Positions 34,967 through 46,684 of a stretch of DNA of 64,000 nucleotides are shown piece by piece. The translations under genes were made by a program, and so were the position numbers. The stretch is from assembly GCA_022495995.1 (NCBI GenBank), contig JAFEMH010000073.1:92001-156000 (forward strand), in the 5' to 3' direction. Each line of letters begins with the position of its first letter. Position 1 is the first letter of the stretch. This DNA comes from Adenophora triphylla var. japonica. Lineage: Eukaryota > Streptophyta > Magnoliopsida > Asterales > Campanulaceae. The notes beneath the pieces were generated by a model. That model had not been told where the DNA came from and did not search any database. It worked only from the letters and a program-made list of their open reading frames with translations.

Positions 34967-35214
34967 TATATAAAAATGTGAATTCGCTAATGCAAATAGC
35001 GAGTTTCGCCCTACTTGTTCATTTTTGCAAATACTTTTCAGTGGTTGTCATTTCGAGAAATATTAAAAAAAAAAGAATTAAATGAGAAAAAAATCAAATT
35101 AACGCAACTTTTTTTAAAAAAAACAAATGCACAATCTCTAAATATATAAATAGTCGGGAAACTAACTGAATTTTTCAATGTAATATACCCTCGATTTCAA
35201 AATATATGACATAC

Positions 35215-36041
35215 TGATGACGCCACAGCTTTTCGGGGTCAGTAGCGGTTCAGGATATCTGGCTAGGATATATTTGATGGTTTGATGTACCTAGATCACA
35301 ACACAAACAAGCACCGTTAAGGTCAAAGTTGGATGTTACTCCAACTCAGACCCTCGGGTGTGAGAGTAAGAATACTGAGTAATAAGGCTTTGAATACCTT
35401 TGGAGTGTGTGTGTGTTTAGGTTTAGAGAGTAATAGAGCTTACTCAATTGTATATGGAACTTACCTTGCCCAAGGGGGTAAAGGCCTTCTATTTATAGGC
35501 AATGCAATGGTGCTTGTTGAGGTCAAGATGAGATCGGCCCTGGGGGCACTTTGGTATTTGACCGCCTACACGTGTCCGCAGCCTAATTGGTCCTGTCGGG
35601 AGGGAACATTGATCGTCCGGGGACATGGTGAAAGTGACATGAGCCGTGTAGCCGCTTAGTGCATTAAATGGAATAGTAGGCGCGGACCGAGCCGCATTGA
35701 ATGCGTTATGGGGAGCCGGCAAGTGGCTGTCGAGCTGCAAGCTAACTTGCTCGGTAAGGCTTGACATTAACCGGGAAGCGATGTGCCCGCGGTCGACGTT
35801 GTGCCGCGGTCAAAGATATATGACGCGAGCACGGTTGATGCGGGCATGACTCATGCGGGCACGGATCCAGCGAGCAGGGTCCCAATGGTCCTCGATGGGG
35901 ACGATGCGAGGAGGGACGCGGTCTTGACCACAAGGGCCTATTTGTCCGCGGTCTTCCCTCCAGCGGTCTAGGAACTGCTACGTCACTGGTTCCTTGGACT
36001 AGACCGAGCGCGGGCCCGGTCCAGTAGATCCGGGCTCATCA
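35215..36041 (-). repeat. 3' LTR of the Tat-like Gypsy element
   Basis: 827 bp; nearly identical to the copy at 57194-58028 apart from small indels. Small open frames on it are shadows. Confidence 0.92.
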
Positions 36042-36402
36042 ATGGCCCCTAGATCCAAGTGTGATTATTTATGGTCTGAGTGAGGAGCTACTAGAAGCTC
36101 GGTTTGCTCCAATTGTTCCTCGAGCGAGCACCAGTGTTAGCGCTTTTTGTTGTCTGTTGCTTGGCCCCATGGGCCAAAGGGAACGTTCGGGAGGCACCAG
36201 TGAGTGACACGTGGTCCCTTGCATGGCGTGCCTCCCGGTTAACAGGTGGGCCACTGCGAGATGAAAAGACGGGTTAGTGGTACGTACAGGGGTACGTGTC
36301 GCTCATCCAAGGGGGGCAATAAATGCAAAGGGTATTTAATTTTTCGAATTTTCAAACGTTGGAGACGGTTCAAGGTCCGAGGTTGGATTTTTGGGCTAAT
36401 TA
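36042..36402. other. Non-coding DNA between 3' LTR and antisense gene
   Basis: In element orientation this is the 3' UTR. The polypurine tract next to the LTR is weak (CTAGGGGCCA on the minus strand). It may also serve as upstream promoter DNA for the antisense gene. Confidence 0.5.
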
Positions 36403-36446
36403 ATACGGGTTAACGGGTTAACCCGTATAGGTAGGCCTTATAAATA
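36403..36446 (+). promoter_or_regulatory. Promoter of the antisense gene: perfect palindrome and TATA box
   Basis: ATACGGGTTAAC-GG-GTTAACCCGTAT (36403-36428) is a perfect 12-bp inverted repeat with a 2-bp spacer. Ten bases later comes TATAAATA (36439-36446), then a CT-rich leader to the ATG at 36641. The arrangement looks like a transcription-factor operator beside a core promoter on the plus strand, opposite to the element's own transcription. Confidence 0.65.
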
Positions 36447-36640
36447 CCAAACCCTTAAACCTCAAACCCTTTTTACCGTTTCCAAACCTTCAGAGAGCCT
36501 TTGAGAGAGAAATTTCTTGCTGCGAACTCCGTGCTACTGTTTTTCGAATCCATCTCTCAATCTTTCTCTCGTAAGTAACTGTTGGGTGTTTTTTTCTTCT
36601 TCATCTCCCTCTATTTTTTCTTTTTTCTGGTTTCTGAATA

Positions 36641-39600
36641 ATGACCACTCGAGAGTTTGGACCCCGCCGTCCCATAGAGTTAGGAGATGGGAGCACTCCA
36701 GATCTGTTTGCTGTTTGTAAACGGACAGGGGGGATATTTAGGAAGGTAGGCCATGGGTGGCTTAGGTTATCCCTTGAGTGCTTCCAATATTTCTGTGAAA
36801 AATCCCAATGGGGGCCTTTTGTCCCACCCCGGTTGTGGGAGGCCAAGGATAAAAGGGTAAAAAGGAACGGTGATGTTTTGGTGTTGGGGGGATACCGGTA
36901 GGCCGAGAAATTTTGTAATGGGGTTTTGTGCGGGTTTCCCCGCGAGAGAGGCTCGGCTCGAACGCCGTTGAATTAGTGAGGAGAGCGATTCGCGTCCCCG
37001 AAGTAGTTTGTGGATCGGGAAAAGTGTGAACTAATGGACTCCAGATCAATCAAACAATTCGCGGCACCGAGAGCGGGGACCCTGTGTGACCCTTTAGATG
37101 TTACGCCCCCGAGTACCATCTTTCCCCCGTTGTGCCCGCGGCTACTGTAGGCGGAGACAATTGAGCCGAGCGGTGAGGAACTTGACCCCCGGTTTCGAGG
37201 TGGCGGTGAATCGGAGGTGGCCCCCGCCCGTGGTGACCCCACCGGGTCTCTTTGGCTCCTCGAGCTCGGAGACCGAAGAGGATGACCGCGAGGAGGGGGA
37301 CAGAGGGGGACAGGAGGGCCGCGGGGACCTCCAAGAAGGCCGCTGAGACCACCAACATTGTGGATGCCTTCGAGAGCTCTGACTCCGAGGAGGAGGAGGA
37401 GATTGTGGCCCCTGCCCGGAACAAAGGCAAGAGGCCAGCTAGGGATGTGAATCCTGGTCGCGGCCGTAAGAAGGCCAAGGAGGTGGCCACCATTGACTGG
37501 GAGGAGGAGATTTATGAGGTTTATAACGTGGACCGCAATGCTTACCGTGTCCGCACCCTTGGGCATGTTCATTTGAAGGACAAGGACAAGCTGCGGCCAG
37601 AGACCATAGCAGATGTCCGCGGGGACAACCGAGCCTGCGTTTTACGGGGCCCGGTTGAGAATGGATTGAGGCCGCCCTGGACCCTTTCTTTTACTTCTTC
37701 CCGGAGTTCAATGCCTCGCCCGCCCACGCACTCCGACTCCCAATGCCATCGGGCCATTGTCTCCTTCATAGTGTATGCATTCTGGGTTATGAACCTACCC
37801 TTGCTGGGCTCTACGCCTACTATCAGAACCAGATTAGCCGTGGTATCCTGAGCTTGAAGGCTAGGAACTACTCCACCCGGACTTTCTCTCCTCCCTCCAA
37901 CAAATTTGACCAATGGAATCAGAAGGACATTTTGGTCATTGAGTCAAGATTTGGATGGCCCTTTTCCAAACCTTCACACCCCGTCCCGATGAAGGTGGCC
38001 GCTGGCAGTTATTCGGACCCGTCCTCAGCCGATGCTATGCGCACTGCCATAGAGGCATCGGCCCTTTATTTGGATAGCGGGGAGGAGCCCGTATATGACG
38101 TGGGCGCCGTAGTGGAAGATGAGCCCCTATTGATCTACTCGGGGGTGGCTCGCAGGAGGGCGCCCCACATGCCCCCCTGTGAGTAGAAATAGAGCCCTTG
38201 CCCGCGACCACGATTGGCGGAGTACACGAACATTACCGGTTTGAGGCGGATTGTAAGACACGTATCTTTGGGCGGCGAGTGCGATCCTCCCGAAATAATC
38301 GGTCTCGATTCCTCTATAAAAATTTGCCAATTTACTTTGCCTTTGATTTTTGAGCCTTTCTGCTAACCATTTTTCTTTCTCTCGAGTAGATCAGGAAGAG
38401 TATAACTTCGATGGCCCCTCTAAGTCTTTGCTTTCAGTGAAGGCCAAGAACCAGAGGGCCAACAAGGAAGCTGCCCAGAAGAGGCAGAATGAGATGGGAG
38501 GGGTCCCCACAAAAGATAAGACCGTGCCTGTAGCGAGCAGGAGGACTGGGGAGGCTCTATCTGCTCCCAGAACCATTCTAACCACTGGGAATCTGCCTCC
38601 ACCTCCCCGGGGTCCTCCTCCACCCAATGCTCTCCGGGCATCATCTCCCGGCCGTACTATTGCCTCCGGGCATAACCGTGGGCTTGATCAAGAAAAGGAC
38701 TGACAGAGAGGCGGATCTGACGCATAGGGAGAGGTCCTCCAAGACCCAGAAAGTGGTGGATACCTCTACTCGTAGCCCCCCTGCTGCTGCCACCGCTTCT
38801 ACCACTGCTCCCTCCACCGCGGGGACCATATGCTCGGTGGCCTACCCGATCTCCTCCCTGGCCACCCGCGAGGAGACCTGGGAGAAGAGGAAACAGGTGG
38901 GAGGTGTGCCCGCCATTGAAGGGGTGGACCTGTACGCCCGCTCTGCCCACAACTCTGCCGTTGGGATCGGGCTTATCAATAGGCTCTTCGCCCCGGACTT
39001 CTATCATGCCGTGGCGGAGAAGGAGAACCCATCAGCCTTGATGGGAGACATTGGGATTGCCCTCACTGAGGTTTGATTCTTTCTGTTTGTCCTTTTGACA
39101 CTTTTAGCCTTCCTTGCTCTAACTATCCTCCTCGCAGGTGGGCAATAAGGCTATGCGGCTCCGGGAGACCTGTGATAGCCTGTCCGCTGAGCTTGCCAGT
39201 AACACCAAGGATATGGCGGGTAAACTCCGCGAGGAGCCGGCCGGAGAAGGTGGGGACTCTGAGCTCCCTCCTGGATGCCAAGGAGAAAGAGTTCGCGACC
39301 AAGGAGTCCGATCTGAAGGGCTTCCAGGAGCGGGTGACCGAGCTGGAGAAGAGCCTTGAAAAGGCAAAGGGTCAGAGGGATGAGCTCAAGGGCCACAAAC
39401 TCCAGCTGGAGCAAAGAAATGCCGAGCTCATGGTCAAGCTGGATGCCACCCAAAAGCAAGTGGGGATCCTGTAGGCCAAGGCGGACGATCTCTCCGAGAA
39501 GTTGCTGCCTCTGACGCAGTTTGGCTTGGAGAAGGAGAGGATGCTGGCCGAAGCTCGCAAGGAGGCCGTCGAGGAGTATAAGAACTCCGATGAGTTCAAC

Positions 39601-40128
39601 ACGGAGTGCCTGGCCCAGTATGAGGCCGGTGTCCGGACACAGATCCGGAACTTCGCGGCCACGGGTATGTTCTCCGTGCAGCAGTTGGCCGTGATCGGCT
39701 CGGCTGGTTGCTGCGACGCGGAGTGCGTGCCGGGCATGCGCTAGTTCCTCCGTCCGAGGACGAGGCCGGGCGGTCTCGGATCTCTCCGCTGCGGCCTCTC
39801 TGCCTCACTGTGGCGAAGTGGCCGCCCTGGGCACGATCGCCCGGTGGATGAGCTGCGAGTCGGGGATAACCCTTTATCATTGGGGGATGCCCTGGCTCGG
39901 GTTCTTCCGAGAGGGCCGGCCATAGGAGATCTGTTTCCCAGCGGGCGGCTCCGCTTCGGCCTCTGGCGAGCAACAAAGCTGCTCCTACTACCGAGGTGCC
40001 TCGGGGACCGGCCTGCCTTCCCGACTCCGGACTCGGGGAAGCGGGCACAGGGGGTGCGGCCACGGAGGACCCAGAAGCGGGCACAGGTGGTGTGGCCACT
40101 GAGGAGCCCAAGGAGAATGCTCCATTAG
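36641..40128 (+). pseudogene. Antisense gene of the Tat-like element, spliced and frameshifted
   Basis: Plus-strand gene between integrase and 3' LTR. It starts MTTREFGPRRPIELGDG. Then come an acidic/basic stretch (SSDSEEEEEIVAPARNKGK), a region with PTLAGLYAYYQNQISRGIL, and a C-terminal coiled coil (KEKEFATKESDLKGFQERVT through RNAELMVKLDATQ). Two introns are clear. 38179-38389 (GTGAGT...AG) joins HMPP to QEEYNFDG. 39071-39137 (GT...CGCAG) joins DIGIALTE to VGNKAMRL in phase 0. Frame shifts occur near 37330, 37665, 38650 and 39230, and a TAG at about 39472 breaks the coil. The layout resembles plant proteins labelled 'putative gypsy type transposon' or At3g60930-like, known as extra ORFs in such elements. 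The function is unknown. Confidence 0.7.
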
Positions 40129-41245
40129 TATAGGGTTTTTGCTTTTTCTTTTTGTAATAGTTTAGGACTTTGTAAATATTTCCTTAACATTAATAGAAGC
40201 ATTTTTCTCCACTTGGCTCCTTTACTTTTTATCTTAATTGCTTGTCTCGTAGGCTATTTTGAGTAGTTTGGCAATTTTCGAGCACCTCAGTACTTGCATT
40301 CTTGCCTATTACTTTTTCCAAATGCTTTTGACTTGCAATTAACTTTATACTCTCCTTCGCGGGCGACGGCTTAGTAGGCCCTTTGCCCGCATTTTTTGAG
40401 TTTTCCTAACTCTTTATTCAAAACCCTTAGGTTTTTCGTGAGAGTCAGCCTTATTCTTCTATGATCGCGTTTGTTTAGCCTTGTGGCAAACTTTGAGGCC
40501 TTAACCTCGTTTGTCTGTTTGGCTTTGTTAAACTAGTTTGATCACTCTCATCCATTTACACTTATTCCCGGCCTTGCGGTTTGTGGTGTAAGTCAAAAGT
40601 AGCCAAGGCAAGCATACTTTCATAGGGCATGCAGAAGGTGGCCGTGAGGCTATTGTCCGCGCAACAGAAAGGTAGGAGCATATTTTAGCATAGAGGCCCT
40701 TTAACCCCCTGGCATCTGTATCCCCTTATTGGAGGTTCTCACTTATTTGACCCTTTATTCAAAACTCCCTAGGGTTTTTCGTGAGGGTCTCGTGGCGATC
40801 TGGTGAACGGGCTTATATGTAGGCCTTTGTCACATACAGGCATGCGAGTAACGGCCCTAACGAGGTCCTTCGCGCAATTAGTGGGTCCGGACTTCAGGTC
40901 ATTGTCCCCACTAGAATCCGTAGGCACGGGCATCATGGCCTTTGTACCTACGTTCATCTATATCCACTTATTTTTGGTGGTGTCACGCGGGCAGGAGAGA
41001 GTATCCTCCCCGCGATCATAGTACGGATCGTAATGGATCTTTGTACATATATAGGCATGCGGATCCTTAGATCTTTGCGCATCAGTAAGTAGGAGCTCAT
41101 ATGTTGGCTCTTGAACCCACTGGCATCCGCCTGCGGGCATCCACCCTAGCTTTTGAGGCTGGTGGGAATTGATTTTTGCATCAAAATATGATGATAACTT
41201 CCTTTGTATACACAGTCTATACTCCTTCCAAAAAATTACAAAGAT
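40129..41245. other. Non-coding spacer between antisense gene and integrase
   Basis: Contains partial duplications: a CCTTTATTCAAAA...TTTTTCGTGAG block at about 40412-40445 and again at 40752-40786, and an AGGCATGCG word at 40849 and 41052. These look like decayed tandem repeats. No gene. Confidence 0.6.
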
Positions 41246-42374
41246 TTAAAAGAAATATCTCTTAAGGTGGTCGCTATTCCAAGCGTGCTTAAGCTCTTCT
41301 CCCTCTTTTGGTCGCAATATGTAGGTGCCCTCTTTGACTATCTTCGTGACCTCATATGGACCTTCCCATTTCGGGGACAGCTTGTTGAAACCAGGTTGGG
41401 TCCCTTGGACCTCTACGCTTCTGAGTACCCAGTCTCCAACTGAAAAACTCCTCTTATTTACTCTTTTGTCATGGTGCTTCTTCGCTTTCTGTTTGTAGTT
41501 CACCATTTTTTCATGTGCCCGCATTCTCTTTCCTTCGAGATCGTCCAGGTCACACCTTCTGTTTGCCTCGTTTTGAGACTCGTCGAAGTATGTGACTCTG
41601 TACGAGGGTAGGGCTACCTCAACTGGAGCCATTGCCTCTGACCCATACGTGAGCGAGAAGGGAGTTTCTCCTGTTGAATTTCTTATTGTGGTGCGGACAA
41701 CCCATAATGCGATCTGGAGCTCGTCCAACCAACGTCCTCCTCGTCCTTCCAAATTTTTCTTTAAGGCAGTCAGGACTAGCTTGTTTGCTGCCTCAGCTTG
41801 ACCATTTCCTGAGGATAGGCAGGCTGCGGACTTACGGTGTTGCACCTTCATTCTCACACATTCGGCGGTGAATTTTGCGGAGAATTGGGTGCCATTATCT
41901 GAGGAAATTATTGCTCGGGAACCCCAAATCGACAATAGATGTGGTCGTGGACAAAGCGATAGTGTTATCCTCGGAAATAGTGGCTAAGCCCTTTGCTTCC
42001 GTCCACTTGGTAAAATAATCCACGGCCACCACGGCATACTTGATGCTTCCTCTAGCAGTTGGAAATGGTCCAATAAGATCTATCCCCCACGTATCAAACG
42101 GCCACGATGGTACAACCAAAGTCTGCTCTGTTGATGGTAGTCTAGGGATGTCCGCAAATCTCTGGCACTTATCACATTTTCTAACATACTCCTGCGCATC
42201 CCTTCTCATTGTGGGCCAAAAGAATCCTTGGAATTTGATCTTGTCTGAGAGGGTGCGAGCACACTGATGTCCGCCACAAACTCCTTCATGGACCTCATAG
42301 AGTAAGTTGGTGACCATGTGAGTTTTGACACATCTCGTGAAGGCTTGGTGAATGATCGCCGAAAAGCACCCCAT
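41246..42374 (-). pseudogene. Tat-like Gypsy integrase
   Basis: Two overlapping open pieces. The first (41895-42374) has the HHCC zinc-binding part (EGVCGGHQCARTLSDK and CDKCQRF) and the catalytic D in WGIDLIGPFPTA. A shift near 41930 leads to the second (41246-41935) with DNGTQFSAKF (second D) and NGQAEAANK (E), then the C-terminal GPYEVTKIVKEGTY and HAWNSDHLKRYF. Sites are conserved but the frame is broken. It is the last domain of Pol. Confidence 0.88.
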
Positions 42375-42542
42375 CGAGGACGAGGTATTTCGCGGACACC
42401 GCTCGATGGCTCTAGCCTTTACCGGGTCCTCGGGAGGGTTTGCTTCTCGATGTAATCCTTCATTTCATCTACCCGAGTCCACTTACTTGATCCTCAATAT
42501 TGTTTATCTCGAATTCGATCTATAGCGAGTCTCTCAGTGAAT

Positions 42543-43162
42543 TCAATCGGCAATCCGCTCCAACTCACCAATTTCTTGCTCGGTTATTCTTGAGAGGAGG
42601 TCAGCTTCCACATTATCCTCTCTCATGACTTGGTTCAGCTCATAGTAAGTGAAATTTTTGATGAGGGTTTTTGCAAGGCCGCAGTACTGAGCTAGTACTG
42701 GGTTGATAGTATCATACTCCCCCCTAATTTGATTAACTATGAGCTGAGAGTCACTATTGATCTCAATATTCTGAACTCCCAAGTCTCTTGCCAATTCCAT
42801 GCCCGCTATAATCGCTTCATACTCAGGCTGATTGTTTGATGCCTCGAACTTGAATCTCAAGGCCCTCATAAATTTCTCCCCGCAGGTGCGATCGAAGTAT
42901 GCCCGCTCCTTTGATTAACTTGCTCGCGGAGCCGTCCACATATAAAGTCCATACCTCTTCCGGACGCTCCCTTGGTTGAACAATTTACGTGCTCGGGCTT
43001 TCGGGTCATCTTCGATTCTGCTCGCTTTCTTTTTCCGAGGTCGCTGTCCGCTAATTTGAATGATGATTCTACTACAAAATCAACTAAGGCCTGCGCTTTG
43101 ATTGTCTTTCTCGGGAGTAGGTGATGCGGAACTCGCGTGAGCTCTATAGACCAAGCTAGCAT
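42543..43162 (-). pseudogene. Tat-like Gypsy RNase H region
   Basis: 42866-43162 has the Tat-type linker PRKTIKAQALVDFVVE. 42543-42869 has NNQPEYEAIIAGMELARDLG, NSDSQLIVNQIRGEY and MREDNVEADLLSRI, typical of the extra RNase H domain of Tat elements. The conserved E and D residues are visible, but the two parts are out of frame. Confidence 0.8.
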
Positions 43163-43629
43163 TCTCCCAGAGGACTCTGGTTTATGTAAAACCTTTCTAA
43201 GCGGGGCCTCGGTTAGTACAGGTTATAGGATGTGCGTAAAAGTAGGCTCTTAATTTTCGAGCGGATACAAGCAAGGCGTAAGCTAACTTTTCTATATTAA
43301 GATAACGCCCTTCTACGGCGGACGGTGCCTTACTTACATAATAAACTAGTTTTGGGAGTTATTCTCCTCCCTTACAAGAACGGCGGCCTTGCCCGGATCG
43401 ATGTGACTAGATACAAAAGAGCTCTTCTCCGGCACCGGCCTTTGAGTAGAGGTGGGTGCCCGAGGTATGTCTTGACTTCTTCGAAAGCTTGATGGCACTC
43501 GGTGCTCATGCAAAATTCATCAGCTCTCTTCCCCCCTTGAGAGTTTTGAAGAAGGGAGGCATCTCTCTGGCGACCGCGAGATGAAGCGACGAAGTGCGGT
43601 GATGCGACCGTTGAGTTTTTGTACATCTT

Positions 43630-44447
43630 TCACGCAGCGGGAGGTTTCATGTCTAATAGGGCTTGGATTTTTTCTGGATTAGCCTCTATCCCTCTTTGGT
43701 TGACCATGAATCTGAGGAACTTGCCCGCCTTAACCCCGAAAGCGCACTTAAGGGGGTTTAGCTTCATGTTGTTGTGGCGCAAGTTTTTGAAGGTCTCCTC
43801 CACATCGAGCTCGTGGGAGTTTTCCTTAGTTTTTATGACCATGTCGTCAATGTAGGCCTCGAGATTTACGCCTAGTTGGTTTTTAAAGACCAGATTGACC
43901 ATGCGGCGATATGTGGCTCCTGCATTTTTCGGCCCGAGGGCATCATGGTGTAGCGGTATGTCTTGCCGCGACGATGAAAGCTACGGTAGCGGACATCTTC
44001 AGGAGCCATCTGGATCGATGGTAGCCGGAGTATGCATCAATGAAGCTTAGAACTCGTGTCAGGCTATAGAATCCACCAATCTGTCTATTCGAGGAAGAGG
44101 AAGCAATCTTTGGGGCATGCCTTGTTGAGATCGGTGAAATCAACGCACATCCTCCATTTACCATTGGATTTCTTAACCATGACCACATTGGCCGGCCATT
44201 TGGGGTAGGAGATCTCCTTTATTATCCCCGCCTTTAGCGCTTTTCTACCTCTTCCTTGATCGCGATCTCCTTCTCGGGGAGAAGTACCTTGATTTCGATG
44301 GATGTTTTTGAAGGATGGGTCATCGTTGATTTTATGGAGGATCACGTCCTCGCGTGCCTTGCATATCTTCCACCCTCCAAGCGAACACATCGCAATTTGC
44401 TCTAAGGAAGTCAATAAGTATCCTTCTTTCCTCTGTGAATTTCCCAA
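43630..44447 (-). pseudogene. Tat-like Gypsy reverse transcriptase
   Basis: 44085-44447 has KAGIIKEISYPKWPANVVMV and KWRMCVDFTDLNKACPKD (RT domain start). 43630-43902 has the catalytic YIDDMVIKT and MKLNPLKCAFGVKAGKFLRF. The stretch between has lost its frame (DAYSGYH seen near 44010). An N-terminal part of Pol lies at 44332-44613 in another frame. Confidence 0.87.
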
Positions 44448-45026
44448 CCTTAGCTTGTTTGCTCGGGAAGTGGGGATTGATTACCACCTCCTCGAGCTCA
44501 TCGTTAGGTTGAAGGTCGCTGATTTCACGATTGTGCAAGGAGTCAATGACAATAGTTGGGGGTTGACTGAGCTTCGGTCGGTGTTGCCATTGAGTATATG
44601 ATATCACGGTCAATTTCCCCCTCTATTCCTCGATCAATGTAACCTCCTCAACAGGGCGGCCAATCTGCTTCGATTTTACGCTCATCTTGAGCTCCACCTT
44701 CGTGGAATGGAAAGAAAGCATGCCAATCGGTACGGGTGGCGCGGGAGTGCAAGAGTTTTCCCCTTTTTTGATTTGTCCTCGCCTTTTCCCTCTATCATTT
44801 TGTCCTCGCCCTCTGTCTGCGGGCGGGAGGTGCAGCCTTTCTGTTCTTTCCTTTTTCTTCCGGTGCTCGGAGGAATCTCCCGGCTGGTTCTTGATGGTAG
44901 CAACCCCGCCGGGGTGTTAAATTTCACCCTTTGGTGGGGGACGGACGCAACTATTCCCAATTCGGCTCGAGCCGATTACGCCAAGAATGGCATTGTATTG
45001 GGAAGGAAGATCGACCACCATGAAAG

Positions 45027-45221
45027 TTATCTTGGCCGTCTTACGCATGGGTTTTCCCCAATAGCTACATAAAACACAATCGTCCCCTTTACCCTTACGG
45101 CGTGGTTGGTGAAGCCTTCGAGCATGCCCGCATATGGAGTGAGATGTGCTTCCGTCATCCTCATTCCAACCAAAGTATGGTAGTAGAGTATGTCGCGGGC
45201 GGCTCCGGTATCTATCAACAC
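45027..45221 (-). pseudogene. Tat-like Gypsy protease fragment
   Basis: MLIDTGAARDILYYHTL shows the aspartic protease D-T-G-A site. The open frame ends soon after in the decayed link to RT. Confidence 0.7.
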
Positions 45222-45714
45222 TCGGCCTATGTTTGCCCGGTTGATTCTCCCGTTACGAGGTGAGCGGGTTTGTGTGGAATGAAAAAGGGTGGAGGCAAGT
45301 TCACTCCTTTTGAACCCAATTTCTTGCTCTTCCTCCGGAGCCGGGCGGGGATGGAGAAAACCTTCTCTAATGTCCGAATTTGGAGGGGCAGCTTATTAGA
45401 GGGAGGTTCCTCCCCAATGAAGTTAATGTCATAGTCCCCAAAATCGTCATCATAATTATCTCTTTCATTTCTCTGGTCCCCGTGTGTGTCATGCCCGCAT
45501 TGCTGATCATTGTTATTGGGGGCGGTGTTGTTTCCACTTAACCCACTTGGTTAGCTCCCGTTATTGATTTTCTGCTGGATTACTCGCTTCACTGGAAACA
45601 GTCCTCGATTCGTGCCCTAGTGGTCGTTGTGATACTCACGTAACTTAAGTCTACTCCTCTCATCCGGCTTTCGAAGCATGGGGGAGGAGCGGGAAAGTAC
45701 TGAGGCTCTCATGA

Positions 45715-46684
45715 TCACCACCCTTGGGTCGGTGAGCTGTGTAAAGCTGTTTCGGCCATAGCCTTTTTGAGCTTTTCGATCCCGGCCTCTGTTTTTGCCA
45801 CGATTATTGGTGTGAGCGAGGCTGCAGGGTGGTCTCCTGGACTTGGCTTATCCTTTCTTTCGCGAAGCTCGGGAGCGGGCACACTAGGCTCTTCGGCGGA
45901 GGCAATGGCCGAGGCCCTTTCATACATTTCCTCCATCGATTTAGGTTTCTTTGGAGGCAAAATTCATTTGAGGAAGGAGGAAGCTGAGGCCGCCCTCAAA
46001 ACATAGTCTGATATCTCCTTCGTCCGAGTCCACAATCTCCTCGCTCACCTTCTGAAGCCGGGATATATAATCTTTTGTAGGCTCGTTTGGTGCACTCGCT
46101 TGACACGGACAAGATCTGTCTTTGGTCTAGCGGGCACACTGCTCCGGCAAAGGCATTGAGGAAGAGAACTACGAGCCCGGGTGAATATTTGAATCTGTGG
46201 CCGGGGCTTGAGGGCTAGCATCCGAGATAGGGCCTTGCCCGTGAAGGTCGCAACCAAAGCTTTGCACATCACTCGACTCATCCGCGGAGAATAAAGCCAT
46301 TTGGCCCTCAAATCTTCCCATATGACTCTTGGCGTTTTTGGATCCGTCATAGGTGTCCATGCAGGGGTTTGCCCTTACGGATCGGTGCCGCGCAATTTTA
46401 TCGGCGAAGGCGTCCATGGTGCGGCCACACTTCTCGGGGCGCCTTCCGATGGGTCTCCCACATCTTACGCATAAATTTCACAAGCTCGGGGCTCGATCAT
46501 CGACCTTCAGCTTCTTAGCTCGTGGAGTCACGGCCTTCTCCTTGGCCGGAGCCAAGAGTCTGGCTTTGGACCTCGCACGGTGGTTTGACTGTGCCTCTTC
46601 CCCAATCTCCTCGCTATCCTCTACATGTACCACGCTCCGCTTGGCCGGCTGTCCGCGTTCAAGGGCTGGTTCAACCCGGTTTGC
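45715..46684 (-). pseudogene. Tat-like Gypsy Gag, downstream part
   Basis: From the nested insertion at 46684, the Gag frame reads on through a basic region. It then reaches the capsid-like domain with MDTYDGSKNAKSHMGRFEGQ (46169-46417) and, after a shift, KALVATFTGKALSRMLALKP. A further piece (45715-45960) has PPKKPKSMEEMYERASAIAS. Several frameshifts are present. Confidence 0.75.

Noticed and set aside
36973..37572. 199-codon minus-strand frame
   Set aside because: Shadow of the GC-rich antisense gene on the plus strand; no Gypsy domain would be expected there.
39596..40111. 171-codon minus-strand frame rich in Pro, Ser and Arg
   Set aside because: Opposite strand of the antisense gene's coiled-coil tail; low-complexity composition only.
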